DNA from: Agapanthus africanus
Taxonomy: Eukaryota; Streptophyta; Magnoliopsida; Asparagales; Amaryllidaceae
Reading direction: 5' to 3'
NCBI GenBank assembly: GCA_030015575.1
Contig: JASDDO010000001.1
Span: forward strand, 319,395,595 to 319,459,594
DNA: 64,000 bases
Each line of letters begins with the position of its first letter. Positions within the stretch are counted from its first letter, which is position 1. Below, in pieces: positions 56,901 to 62,524 of this stretch. The notes below the pieces were generated by a model that worked only from the letters and a program-made list of their open reading frames with translations, was not told the origin of the DNA and made no database searches. Made by a program: the position numbers and the translations under genes.

Positions 56901-58635
56901 GCATCATTTGTGCCACGTCACTTAAGTTACCACGTCAGTAATTTTTTTTAAATCCCCAAAAAATACCCCTATTCTAACCATAACCCTAATTTCTAAAAAT
57001 TATTAAAAATTAAAAATAAATAAAACCCCATTCTTCTTCCCTCCTCTAGCCGACACCACCATCACCGGCCTCCCCTGACCTCCGGGCCCTGCACCCGATC
57101 CCCTCCTCGCCCCTCCATCCTCATCTTCATCATAATTTTCCTCCTGATCTTACCCCGCCCCCTCCTCGCCCGGACCTCCAGCCCCCACCCCTGCCCCCGC
57201 CCCTTCCCTGGCCTCCCCCTTACACGCCCCCAGCATTGTCCCTCCCCCGACCCCTTTTCCCGACCTTACTATCATCATCACCATCACCATCATCATCACC
57301 ATCACCATCATCAACCTCCTCTTCTTCAACCTATCACCACCACCATCTTCTTCCTCCCCCCCCTCTCAAATCCCTCCCCTTCTAACCTTCTCCTTTCTTC
57401 ATCTCCTCCTCCATCAACCCAAACCCTACCTATCTCTTCATCTCCTCCTCCACAACCATCATGGACCATGCCGCCGTCGCCGCCGAGCGCGTGGCTCCGG
57501 CTCCCCCAACATGTATATTAATTATTTAATTAATATTTGATAATTATTAAATTATTTAAAATGTAGTTTATAATTAACTAATTATATTATGAGAAGGGCA
57601 AAATGGTCATTTGACATGAACAGTAACATTGACCGTAAAGTCATGGTAGTTCCATGATAGTTTCAAAGGAAATGGAAGTTTTCTAATTCTGGCCCAAGCC
57701 TGTTGCGAGTTTTCAGTAAATAAGTCTTTTATTTATCATTACTACTAACCTAAAACTAAAAAGCCATTAAGAGCAGAAACCAGACTCGGCACTTAAAACT
57801 CTTTCCATGGCCATCACCATTCTAGTGTATAACTTACAAGGAGGGTAACAACCTAGAATAACACTTTTTATCTCTGATTGACCATCAACGTAAAACTAGA
57901 CTTCTCAGACACCAGCCCCTCAATTAACAATTGTTGTAAGAAAGAGTATGCTTAGTGTAGAATAGAAGATTGTGTCTGAATAGTTTTCAGTCATAATATC
58001 AACATTAGCAGTCATACTAATTTGATTTGGCATCCAACCATAAGTTTTAATATCGAACCATAGGTTTTGACCCCCAACCTTCGAGTTTAGCAAAAGCTAC
58101 TAAGAACTTATTCCTGCTTACAACAGAACAGATAGAAGAGCTTCAAACAATAAGAGGACTACTTATAAGAGAATTGGAAAACGAGATGGCACATATATAT
58201 GTCATAGATATTTGCAAAACAAATAATCATTCAGCGACCTCTGTATATTAGCGAAATGTTACTATGATTTTAAAGTTATAAATAATCATCAGATATTAGT
58301 ATGGAAAAAGGATAGCATTATACACCACTAACTTAACGGATGATAAAAATAATCGCAATACATTTACACAATTACATACATTACCTTTTACATCTTGCCT
58401 TAAAAGAGACATAAGAGACTTATGCACTGCATCCCGCTCCACATTTTCCTCTTAAAACAAACACAAAAAGGAAAATAATCAAATAAATATATAACAAGAG
58501 GATTGCAAAAGCAAGGATTGCACAAGAGAATGCACCATATATTAGGAGTTGGCCAAGCACGTCCACAATTTTTGAAACATATTCCGGGTTATCTTTGCAG
58601 AGAAGAGGGAGCCCGCGAATTGCTTGGACTCGAAT
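556..58635 (-). CDS. API5: API5 (apoptosis inhibitor 5) gene, 14 exons in window, 5' end beyond window
   Basis: Encodes the plant orthologue of API5/AAC-11, a nuclear all-helical HEAT/ARM-type scaffold; in rice API5 works with DEAD-box helicases in tapetal programmed cell death (known from the family). Exons on the minus strand are 58536-58635, 58385-58450, 50508-50590, 50357-50431, 50033-50182, 48357-48422, 48190-48255, 34735-34845, 34232-34318, 33993-34099, 1271-1385, 1052-1117, 847-950 and 556-766. They total 1,407 nt, 468 residues plus TAA, with no internal stop; all 13 introns are GT-AG with compatible phases. Family signatures include [44 protein letters not shown] and [10 protein letters not shown], then a basic KAKRSRS stretch (NLS-like) and an RGG-rich tail. 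Usual family length is about 550 residues, so roughly 80-85 N-terminal residues lie upstream of 64,000. Intron sizes range from 76 bp to 32.6 kb. The coding frame looks functional. Confidence 0.95.
847..950 (-). CDS. API5: API5 exon m
   Basis: Starts after attccag and ends CCCGG|gtaaga (phase 2). Contains [20 protein letters not shown], the block before the disordered C-terminal tail. Confidence 0.93.
1052..1117 (-). CDS. API5: API5 exon l
   Basis: Starts after cacacag and ends ACGCAG|gtacga. Encodes [20 protein letters not shown] and TQ. The nearby alternative acceptor (attag) would give an immediate in-frame stop, so the chosen site is well supported. Confidence 0.9.
1271..1385 (-). CDS. 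API5: API5 exon k
   Basis: Starts after gatgcag, completing the AGG codon split by the 32.6-kb intron, and ends AAAATT|gtgagt. Contains [20 protein letters not shown] and EKAKI. Confidence 0.93.
1663..2019. mobile_element. Foldback MITE, 357 bp
   Basis: The two halves are imperfect inverted repeats over almost the whole length. It begins CTATTGCAAACCGGTCCGCG and ends with the near-complement of that sequence. No coding capacity and no clear target duplication. Confidence 0.75.
2233..2385 (+). pseudogene. Ty3/gypsy reverse-transcriptase scrap
   Basis: One frame reads [20 protein letters not shown] and [19 protein letters not shown], the segment just downstream of the RT active site in plant Ty3/gypsy polyproteins. 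Only about 50 codons survive, immediately before the LINE remnant. I found no LTRs for it. Confidence 0.7.
2386..5335 (+). pseudogene. Degenerate RTE-clade LINE (endonuclease plus RT)
   Basis: Many stops and frameshifts, but the order is clear. An endonuclease start reads like [15 protein letters not shown] and CLQETK (about 2500-2620). An RT region follows (about 3900-4560) with [16 protein letters not shown], a degraded fingers region, [20 protein letters not shown] and a [15 protein letters not shown] active site near 4520-4550. The C-terminal part has [26 protein letters not shown] and [12 protein letters not shown] (ending about 5270). This is the typical plant RTE layout. It is antisense to API5, lies in its largest intron, and is not functional. 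Confidence 0.85.
5341..5695. mobile_element. Foldback MITE family F, diverged copy 1
   Basis: Same family as the copies at 5732-6115 and 35948-36335: ATGGAGGAAAG left end, CGATCGGCAC, the ACCAAATTTCAT block and its inverted partner. The right end has diverged. It abuts the 3' end of the LINE. Confidence 0.7.
5732..6115. mobile_element. Foldback MITE family F, copy 2
   Basis: Starts AATGGAGGAAAGAGGCCATA and ends with the near-perfect complement (ATGGCATCTTTCCTCCATTATTC). It lies between TA-dinucleotide runs (5696-5716 and 6116-6146), consistent with insertion into TA repeats. Confidence 0.85.
6116..6146. repeat. TA-dinucleotide microsatellite
   Basis: Uninterrupted TA run at the right edge of the MITE. 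A matching run lies on its left. Confidence 0.85.
6147..6871. other. Intron sequence, no feature seen
   Basis: AT-rich intron DNA between a MITE and the first LTR fragment. I see no reading frame or repeat that I can name. Confidence 0.5.
6872..7202 (+). mobile_element. Left part of a copia-type LTR (outermost of the nest)
   Basis: Starts TGTTGGATATAGGTGC and matches the first ~330 bp of the other copia LTRs here (TTGCTCGACATGATAGTATG, GACTACCAGGATTATGATG, GGGCATCGGTATT). It stops where Copia-3 begins at 7203. The likely continuation is the LTR right part at 31890-32811. Confidence 0.6.
7203..8914 (+). repeat. Copia-3 5' LTR, left part
   Basis: Starts TGTTAGTGATATGTATGCCC, like the LTRs at 42869 and 63767. 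Contains TA-rich tracts around 8470-8600. Interrupted after GTGAG by Copia-2. Confidence 0.8.
8915..8998 (+). repeat. Copia-2 5' LTR, left part
   Basis: Starts TGTTGGTTATAGTGCCCTCA, as does the 3' LTR at 27149. It is split after AGAAC by the LARD. Confidence 0.9.
8999..12394 (+). repeat. LARD 5' LTR
   Basis: 3,396 bp, collinear with the 3' LTR at an exact offset of 7,059 bp, so there is no net indel between them. No credible coding region; the short ORFs recur identically in the other LTR. Confidence 0.95.
12395..16057 (+). repeat. LARD internal domain
   Basis: PBS at 12399-12411. At 12768 an ATG opens [11 protein letters not shown], which could be a gag remnant, but the frame is soon lost and no protease, RT, integrase or Zn-knuckle motif is visible. 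The second half carries an imperfect repeat array (14697-15385). The 3' end is the PPT TTTAAGGGGGGTAGAT. Confidence 0.85.
14697..15385 (+). repeat. Imperfect repeats of GTGCA...TGCAC units in the LARD interior
   Basis: A run of ~28-65-bp units. Most have a GTGCAT-type start, a partly complementary GATGCACC-type element 5-10 bases later, then a T-rich spacer such as GGATTTATATTT. About 14 units can be counted by eye. Confidence 0.75.
16058..19453 (+). repeat. LARD 3' LTR
   Basis: 3,396 bp, nearly identical to the 5' LTR, directly after the polypurine tract and ending CGTGACA before the second AGAAC. Confidence 0.95.
19459..21412 (+). repeat. Copia-2 5' LTR, right part
   Basis: Aligns with 27231-29191 of the 3' LTR. 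Ends GTAACCAACA directly before the PBS. Confidence 0.9.
21413..23716 (+). repeat. Copia-2 PBS and ~2.3-kb untranslated leader
   Basis: The PBS TGGTATCAGAACC is followed by non-coding sequence conserved with Copia-3 and, in its later part, Copia-6. It holds a GATTG(A/G)CG..GCTCGTAG block present twice (about 22235 and 22362) and the duplicated hairpin unit at 22823-23045. It ends near GCGACCATG at 23712. Confidence 0.7.
22823..23045 (+). promoter_or_regulatory. Duplicated double-hairpin unit, Copia-2 leader
   Basis: Two ~85-bp units (22823-22906 and 22962-23045). Each contains CCTCATTC(A/C)A(T/C)GAGG and TCCCTTCACCGGGA, which can fold into two short stems. The unit recurs twice in each of three copia leaders. 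Its role is unknown; packaging, dimerisation or translation control are guesses. Confidence 0.5.
23717..27148 (+). pseudogene. Copia-2 decayed gag-pol
   Basis: Follows the gag start position (ATG at 23717, stop after four codons). Pieces collinear with the Copia-6 pol remain: a protease-region piece near 24880, an integrase C-terminal piece near 25450-25560 (PIKSVS; GAAGTTGTCCGG), the linker before RT ([14 protein letters not shown], 25756), an RT scrap near 26030-26110 and an RNase H tail ([13 protein letters not shown], 26998). Stops and deletions occur throughout. It cannot encode protein. Confidence 0.75.
23740..24605 (+). repeat. Tandem duplication, two ~0.4-kb units, in Copia-2 gag region
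   Basis: Unit 1 is about 23740-24195 and unit 2 about 24196-24605, with a period near 412 bp. Shared blocks include ATCCACATTTATTGGATA, TTTACCTTCTCTCAGGTT and TTGGATAGTCTTCTTCCAAA, with about 10-15% differences. Confidence 0.8.
27149..29191 (+). repeat. Copia-2 3' LTR
   Basis: 2,043 bp, starting TGTTGGCTATAGTGCC after the purine-containing TTAGTGCAAGTGAAAGAT and ending GTAACTCAACA. Followed by TSD GTGAG. Confidence 0.92.
29197..29593 (+). repeat. Copia-3 5' LTR, right part
   Basis: Continues the LTR after the second GTGAG copy. It shares ACGGCATG, TTGATGC and GTGGTTGTGCTA with the end of the Copia-6 LTR, and ends ACTTTCA directly before the PBS. Confidence 0.75.
29594..31870 (+). repeat. 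Copia-3 PBS and untranslated leader
   Basis: The PBS TGGTATCAGAGCC complements the 3' end of initiator tRNA-Met. The leader includes a perfect 8-bp stem, ACCGTTAG...CTAACGGT near 31134-31155, and the duplicated hairpin unit at 31332-31563. No long ORF. Confidence 0.65.
31332..31563 (+). promoter_or_regulatory. Duplicated double-hairpin unit, Copia-3 leader
   Basis: Units at about 31332-31416 and 31479-31563. Unit 1 keeps TCCCTTCACCGGGA. Unit 2 has TCTCTGCACCGGGA, where one C-G pair becomes U-G. The first stem is CCTTAT/ATGAGG in unit 2 and weakened in unit 1. Confidence 0.5.
31890..32811 (+). mobile_element. Right part of a copia-type LTR
   Basis: Begins within the LTR motif CAGCGTATTG and GAGTCCCACA found in the other LTRs, contains TA and GA microsatellites, and ends CAACCCTTACA. 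It resembles the solo LTR at 36983 more than Copia-3. Probably the continuation of the LTR opened at 6872, with the middle lost. No clear TSD. Confidence 0.55.
33005..33828. mobile_element. Non-autonomous hAT element, 824 bp
   Basis: TIRs CAATGTTCTAAA and TAGTGTTCTAAT (complement of the right end), with 8-bp TSD ACACTACC / ACATTACC (one mismatch). Near its ends it carries many ATTTCGG and CCGAAAT subterminal repeats, as hAT elements do. No transposase. Confidence 0.8.
33993..34099 (-). CDS. API5: API5 exon j
   Basis: Starts after ctgcag and ends GAGAG|gtacca (phase 2). Contains [20 protein letters not shown], the most conserved API5 block. It is followed by the 32.6-kb intron. Confidence 0.95.
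34232..34318 (-). CDS. API5: API5 exon i
   Basis: Starts after ctccag and ends CACAAG|gttcga. Twenty-nine residues, [18 protein letters not shown] through YTFHHLSHK, typical of plant API5. Confidence 0.95.
34735..34845 (-). CDS. API5: API5 exon h
   Basis: Starts after catcag and ends CTTAAA|gtattt. Thirty-seven residues including [15 protein letters not shown] and [14 protein letters not shown]. Confidence 0.95.
34846..35788. other. API5 intron, no feature seen
   Basis: AT-rich intron sequence between exon h and the hAT insertion. I see no TIR or LTR in it. Confidence 0.5.
35906..35947. repeat. TA microsatellite
   Basis: Long pure TA run at the left border of the MITE. A shorter run follows the MITE at 36336-36349. 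Confidence 0.85.
35948..36335. mobile_element. Foldback MITE family F, copy 3 (388 bp)
   Basis: GAATAATGGAGGAAAG left end with its complement CTTTCCTCCATTATTC at the right, TA repeats on both sides. Close to the copy at 5732-6115. Confidence 0.9.
36528..36763 (+). promoter_or_regulatory. Duplicated double-hairpin unit, Copia-6 leader
   Basis: Units at about 36528-36613 and 36680-36763. Unit 1 has TCTCTTCACCGAGA, a paired change relative to TCCC/GGGA in unit 2. The CCTCATTCGATGAGG stem is intact in unit 1 and has one G-U pair in unit 2. Confidence 0.5.
36983..39002 (+). mobile_element. Solo copia LTR (2,020 bp)
   Basis: Starts TGTTGGCTATAGTGCC, ends ACCCAACA, and is flanked by TSD CATGT (36978-36982 and 39003-39007). 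Removing it restores the leader order seen in Copia-3. Closely related to the Copia-2 LTR. Solo LTRs arise by LTR-LTR recombination. Confidence 0.9.
39008..39585 (+). repeat. Copia-6 leader, second part
   Basis: Non-coding leader following the solo LTR. Shares TGTTGGCCTT(T/C)(A/G)(T/A)CAAGGTCATA and GTGGGA(G/C)(C/A)CATCCTGATTAG with the Copia-2 leader. It ends in a pyrimidine tract and TGCAG just before the gag ATG, so a leader intron is possible. Confidence 0.6.
39586..42757 (+). pseudogene. Copia-6 gag-pol pseudogene
   Basis: The gag start (MSGLNQDNN) is followed at once by a stop; almost all of gag is missing. Protease lies at 39621-40022 with [10 protein letters not shown] where D-T/S-G is expected. 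Integrase spans 40207-40900 with damaged HHCC (second His is Gln, a stop near the first Cys) but the D, D and E positions kept ([23 protein letters not shown]). RT spans 41270-42198 with YVDD at 41875 and a one-base insertion near 41636. RNase H spans 42254-42757. Several stops replace Arg or Trp codons (TGA at 40019, 40900, 42554), as expected from decay of methylated DNA. Not functional. Confidence 0.9.
42869..45045 (+). repeat. Copia-6 3' LTR
   Basis: Starts TGTTAGTTATATGTATGCCC after TTAGTGCAAGTGGAAGAT and ends AACCCTACA. It matches the Copia-3 LTR and the LTR opening at 63767. Length 2,177 bp. Confidence 0.85.
45046..46460 (-). mobile_element. Reversed copia LTR fragment
   Basis: The complement starts TGTTGGATATGTATGCCATA at 46460 and contains the same internal order as the other LTRs (GACTACCAGCGTTATGATG, the AGCGTATTG-equivalent region, tracts of palindromic TATTCGTA). 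It stops abruptly at the Copia-6 border, lacking the final ~700 bp of an LTR. Confidence 0.75.
46724..48189. other. API5 intron, no feature seen
   Basis: AT-rich intron between the hAT element and exon g. A 111-codon plus-strand ORF (46897-47232) has no recognisable motif. Confidence 0.5.
48190..48255 (-). CDS. API5: API5 exon g
   Basis: Starts after atccag and ends GATAAG|gtacta. Encodes [20 protein letters not shown] and DK. It is followed downstream by a 13.3-kb intron filled with transposable elements. Confidence 0.95.
48357..48422 (-). CDS. API5: API5 exon f
   Basis: Starts after tctgcag and ends TTCATG|gtatgt. Twenty-two residues including [11 protein letters not shown] and MALPFFM, the segment that precedes the RGAS motif in the family. 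A 101-bp intron separates it from exon g. Confidence 0.92.
48423..50032. other. API5 intron between exons e and f, no repeat recognised
   Basis: 1.6 kb of AT-rich sequence. No TIR, LTR or coding motif seen. Confidence 0.5.
50033..50182 (-). CDS. API5: API5 exon e
   Basis: Starts after gtttcag and ends TTTAAT|gtaagt. Fifty residues containing [20 protein letters not shown] and [18 protein letters not shown], strongly API5-specific. Confidence 0.95.
50357..50431 (-). CDS. API5: API5 exon d
   Basis: Starts after tttgtag and ends AAGAAA|gtaagg. Twenty-five residues beginning [18 protein letters not shown], a recognisable API5 helix pair. Confidence 0.92.
50508..50590 (-). CDS. API5: API5 exon c
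   Basis: Starts after catgcag and ends GACAAG|gtagca. It completes an Ala codon and encodes [20 protein letters not shown] and following residues. The segment between KHV and IREKV is shorter than in Arabidopsis. A 7.8-kb intron separates it from exon b. Confidence 0.9.
50919..50936. repeat. TG microsatellite
   Basis: Short run of TG dinucleotides in the intron. Confidence 0.8.
51416..51906. mobile_element. Non-autonomous hAT element, 491 bp, perfect TSD
   Basis: TSD GGCATATC at 51408-51415 and 51907-51914, identical. Ends CAGTGTTGAAAAAACGG and (complement) TAATGTTGTAAAG. Subterminal ATTCGG/CCGAAT repeats. It has a tRNA-like A-box/B-box segment on the minus strand near 51660-51735. Confidence 0.9.
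52559..53475. mobile_element. MULE-like TIR element M1 (917 bp)
   Basis: TIRs AGCTTAAATGCAACAAACTC and (complement) GGCTTAAATGCAATAAACTC. The core 52740-53330 is strongly G-rich on the plus strand, built from GATGATGG and GGTGGTGGAGG repeats, so long proline- and histidine-rich ORFs appear by composition. No clear TSD. Related to M2 and M3. Confidence 0.75.
54304..55213. mobile_element. MULE-like TIR element M2 (910 bp)
   Basis: Ends GGCTTAAAC and (complement) GGCTTATTT. Flanks ATAAAAATT / ATAAAATAT (7 of 9) are consistent with a 9-bp TSD. The core 54490-55060 is purine-rich on the plus strand. The right arm repeats GATGTGGC and GACGTGGC. Confidence 0.7.
55388..55924. mobile_element. Non-autonomous hAT element, 537 bp
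   Basis: TIRs CAATGTTTTAAAT and (complement) CAGTGCAATAAAT; TSD ATCAATAG (55380-55387) / ATCTATAG (55925-55932). Ends resemble the hAT element at 33005, including GACATTTCGG repeats. It contains a SINE-like segment. Confidence 0.8.
55574..55745 (+). repeat. tRNA-like, possibly SINE-derived segment
   Basis: A-box-like TAGCTTAATGGTAAAACGG at 55582 and B-box-like GGTTTGAATCC at 55633 inside a perfect GTAGG/CCTAC T-stem, with an A-run near 55735. The acceptor stem does not pair, so it is not a working tRNA. Confidence 0.4.
56799..57726. mobile_element. MULE-like TIR element M3 (928 bp), inverted relative to M1/M2
   Basis: Ends GGCTTATTTACTGATAAC and (complement) GACTTATTTACTGAAAAC. TSD TTTTATTTT / TTTTATTTA (8 of 9). 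The core 57030-57490 is C-rich on the plus strand, the reverse of M1 and M2. The left arm has GCCACGTCA repeats shared with the family. Confidence 0.8.
57727..58384. other. API5 intron between M3 and exon b, no feature seen
   Basis: AT-rich; nothing recognisable. Confidence 0.5.
58385..58450 (-). CDS. API5: API5 exon b
   Basis: Starts after ttttaag and ends GTAAAAG|gtaatg. The junction with exon a reads [13 protein letters not shown], matching the family block before the SLMSLLRQD helix. It is separated from exon a by an 85-bp intron. Confidence 0.9.
58536..58635 (-). CDS. API5: API5 exon a (first in window)
   Basis: Starts after ctacag and ends TATATG|gtgcat (phase 1). Encodes 33 residues beginning [20 protein letters not shown]. 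The upstream exon(s) with the start codon were searched for up to 64,000 and not found. Confidence 0.9.
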
Positions 58636-60322
58636 CTGTAGCCATTGATAATTCATAAGTAATTTGTTTACAAGAATGTAATGAAAACTATATTCACCAT
58701 AATAATTGGAACAGAAAGCATATTTTCTTGTCCATGATGGGTACTAATAATAAAGGGTTGACATCACTGAAAAATCTTCGTCAAATATTTCATAGATCCT
58801 TGACTCATGGCCATCTCCATTTTCATTGGAGTTTAAACAGTAAAAGCTTTTCCAAACATTGAATCGAATGACTCCACTAACAATGATGCAGAAATACTAC
58901 ATATGAATCCCTTAGTAAAGGATAATAGATTGAAAATATATTGGGAGGGGCACACTCTTCAGTTCTTTGTTTTTGCACTAAAAAAGGTGAACAAAGATGC
59001 TAGTTCAATATACTGATAGATGCAACCATAACAAACAAGCAAGACTACAAAGGATCTATTAATAATGACAATTGATTCAAAATACAGGAGTGTGACACCC
59101 TTTAATTGTGATATTCACATCACAAGAAGGTCCAACATGAGGGAAATATAGATACGCTGATAAATTAGTTCTGAAGGGGGAAAAGATGTTTTGCAACACC
59201 TAACTAAAGATGCGGATGTTTTGCAACACCTGACTAAAGATGTGAGATCATTTTCCTCGTATGCAATAGGGAGTTATTTAGCAGCTATTATTCAATTATT
59301 TAAACTGACAAGAATGAGGAATTCATCAGGAAGAAGATTACAATGAAAAGTAATAGGGAGATATTTTATATGGGTTTTTTTGTATTTTTTTGGGGGTGCG
59401 GGGGGGGGAGGGACTGGCTCATGAGCCTCACCCAAGCACACAACACACACACCCAGGGGACCCATGAATATTCCCCGAAAGAGTTAATTTATGGTCACTT
59501 CCCCTCTTGGGGTTCGAACCCCGCACTCTCCCTAGGAGGGGAAGCGCCGTATGTTCATGCATGCATGGATGGGTAGGCGCAAGAAGGGGGGGAGATGCAT
59601 ACATTCAACAACCATTTACACATTGTAATGGGAATAAAATCTGGTTTAACATGATTCTTTATTTTGTACAAATTGACAAAACCTACAAATCTCATTAACA
59701 ATATACATAACTACAGCATGTCACAGGCTACTAAGATGTAATTCCTCCACTACAGCCCCCTCCATCCCAAAATCACTCCTAATGCTATGAACAGGGAAGT
59801 GCAGACAAAGATACGGTTATGGTTGGATGCAACCACTTACTGGTTACCAGTGCAGCAAACCAATTTCACGGCCAGAATTGAAGTAGCAAAAGGGAACATC
59901 TACTGGAGGGGAAGTGTTTCGAAGTTTTGGGCATCTTTCTATGATTTGGAAGTAAAGCAATTGTCAACAACAATCAATGTTGACTGCGACTCCAGGAAAT
60001 CCAGCACCGTAAAAACAGCATGTAGTGCAAAAAAGAGTGCAAGAAAAACATGTTGCGTGTTGTCGCATCCTTCTTATTTATATACACCCTCTCCTATATA
60101 TAGAGCTAAACTTCGTAAAATTGGATCATTGAAGATTAATGAGAGTTTGATTGTTAATTTTGCAATTTTGGTTATGTTCTTCATTAGTTGTGAATCATGA
60201 GGCTGAGGTATGAAGCTCTAGCCACCAACTGAAATTTTTAAACCATTTATGTCATGAGACTAAATCTTAACCACTTGTCAACAAGCCCCTAGCTCAGCTG
60301 CCAAAAAATCCCAACTCCAATT
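58636..60322. other. API5 upstream intron (partial), mostly unassigned
   Basis: No API5 exon found. Near 59385-59600 there is a GC-rich patch with GGGGTTCGAACCCC, which looks like an RNA polymerase III B box and might be a SINE relic. A 137-codon plus-strand ORF at 59787-60200 has no motif I recognise. Confidence 0.4.
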
Positions 60323-60757
60323 TGTAGGCTATTGATAACTATACCTGATCTTAGTATCGGATCCAAATCCAATGCGTCGATTGGACATGCATCGGAACTT
60401 TCAGCGATTAGGACCTAATGGATCCAAATCTAAAGATGCAAGATTTTTCTTTAAATCTAACGGGTCTCCTAAGATCTACACGTACTGCATGAATTAAAAC
60501 ACCCACAAAATTTGTGTAGCAAAGGCAACAATTAAAGACCCTACACAGGATCTGATACCAATGTAGGCTACTGATAACTATAACCAATCTTGGTATCGGA
60601 TCCAAATCCAATACGCCGTTCGGAACATACAGAGGAATAACAAAAACTCTTATGGCCTACAACATAAGGTGAAGGGAATTTACAGCGATTAGGATCTAAC
60701 TGTAGTTCCTCTCTGGATCCCAGGGTCTTCGTCTTCGTTGCGATGATTGATGATCCA
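60323..60757 (-). mobile_element. Candidate TRIM (miniature LTR element) 1
   Basis: Direct repeats starting TGTAGGCTA(C/T)TGATAACTA at 60323 and 60562, both containing GGTATCGGATCCAAATCC or its close variant. Immediately left of the second copy is TGATACCA, the complement of a TGGTATCA PBS for a minus-strand element. Interior only ~0.12-0.14 kb. Outer limits uncertain. Confidence 0.5.
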
Positions 60758-61126
60758 ACCATACCGTTTAGCGGGAGGGATCCGAAATCACAGTAATTGG
60801 ATAGCAAACGCTATAGTCGAAAGAGTGAACTCTAAAGCATCTTGCTTTGATGGAGCTACAAAACTCCTCCAATAGGGCATTTCTATAGCCTTGAGAAGAA
60901 TATGATGGATTGTCAGAGTTAGTCGCTGGACCAAATCTTGAACTCTCATCACCCACACCCAGTTTGTGTGGGCAACTGAGCCAGAGACGAACCGATCCGT
61001 AGTTGGGCTCGATGCTCATGGCGAGTCAGGCGGGCGGGCTTTGGGCCGGGTTGGGCCCAAGTCCAAAATAATTATTGCAGCCACCACTGCAGCACCTGCA
61101 AAGACAAGCTTTTCACCAAACCGGTT

Positions 61127-61635
61127 TGTTAAATTTCGAGGGGAGCGATTGTATATTTTTACATATGAGTGTACAGGGAATTTTAATATAAGTGGGTTCC
61201 ATCAATAAGACTCAAGCCTTGTTGAGATTTGTCTCAACTTAATCTTATACCCATGCACTTCTCATACTTTTTTTTCAATGTGAGACTATTTTAATCCACA
61301 CATCTCAACACCCCCCTCACGTGCAACGTGCTTGTCACATGTATCGTATAGAACACGAAGGCTCGGATCACACACAAGAGAGCACGAAAGCGAAGAGAGC
61401 ACGAAGGCTTGAAGAGGTGTGTTATTAAAATACAAATCCACGAATGTTATCAATCAAACTCTGATACCATATTAAATTTAATTATACACAAATAAGGGGT
61501 CGATTATATATTTTATTTATGAGTATACACGGACTTTTGATATAAATGGGTTCCATCAATAAGACCCGAGCCTTATTGAGGTTTGTCAAATCTTATATAT
61601 TATACTCATGCACTTCCATCAATCCACACATCTCA
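61127..61635 (-). mobile_element. TRIM 2 (miniature LTR element)
   Basis: Direct repeats 61127-61302 and 61473-61635, both starting TGTTAAATTT or TATTAAATTT, sharing GGGTTCCATCAATAAGAC and ending CCACACATCTCA. Between them are CTCTGATACCA (complement of the PBS, next to the right repeat) and ACCCCCCTCACGTG (complement of a polypurine tract, next to the left repeat), giving minus-strand polarity. No coding capacity. No TSD seen. Confidence 0.8.
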
Positions 61636-61704
61636 ACTTAGCCGCCGCCTCCCCCTCTCAATTCACACAGCTCAACTTAGCCGCCGCCTCCCCTCTCCTC
61701 TTGC

Positions 61705-62524
61705 TAGTGTTTTAAAAGCGGAAAAGAAAAGCGGAATGGTCGAGAAACCAAAACGCTTAAGCGGCCGCGCAGACCGTTCAAAAATCAGAATAGTCGTGAT
61801 TCATCAATATTCCTTTTCTTGTCAATAAATAATGATTCTCATTACGTTCTAATTATTTTTATATTGCTTTTATACTAGCAAATGCCTAAATTTAACCTAA
61901 AATTTAACAAATTTGCTTAGCCAAAATATTATTTGCTAAAATATGCTTAAATAGTTCAATGCAAAATTGAAATTTTTTTAGAATTTATTAGTTTATATAG
62001 TGCTTATAAGATTTTCGATGCCCAGCATCAAGCATCATAACTCAAATCTGTAAAAATACATACCAAATTATTTTTAAAAATATCTAAAAGATTATAGCTC
62101 AAAACCAGATGGAGTCAAAATCGAATTGGAATTTCAAGCTCGAAATTCAAGTACTCAAAATCGATATAGAAAACTCAAGAATTGCTCGAAATCGATTTAG
62201 ATGTCGACTTCTTAATGTTGATAAACCAAAAAGTTTTAAAACCCAAATCTTGAAGTGTCTCAAAACCGGCTCGACAACCATGGGATTTATCGAATCGAGC
62301 ACGAAGAATAGAAACGTAGAAAAAGATAAAAAAGAAAAGACAGAATGTTGTATTAATTGGTATTTGTGTATTCTTACTCTAATAACAATACTTATATACC
62401 TTTATAACACTTATGATATGTATACATCAGTAAAATAAGTTATGCAATATCACCAGCTTAAGCGGTATAAAGCGGAGCGGCGAAACCTGCTCGGTCGCTT
62501 AAGCGGCGGCTTTTTAAAACACTG
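61705..62524. mobile_element. Non-autonomous hAT element, 820 bp
   Basis: Ends TAGTGTTTTAAAAGCGG and (complement) CAGTGTTTTAAAAAGCC; TSD CCTCTTGC (61697-61704) / CCTCTTGT (62525-62532). Subterminal AAGCGG/CCGCTT repeats at both ends. No transposase. Confidence 0.8.

Noticed and set aside
59787..60200. 137-codon plus-strand ORF
   Set aside because: No recognisable motif, antisense within an API5 intron, ordinary AT-rich composition. I would not call it a gene without transcript support.
61127..61635. Cassandra-type TRIM with 5S rRNA promoter
   Set aside because: The LTRs lack any 5S-like A/C box block; only the TRIM architecture is shared.
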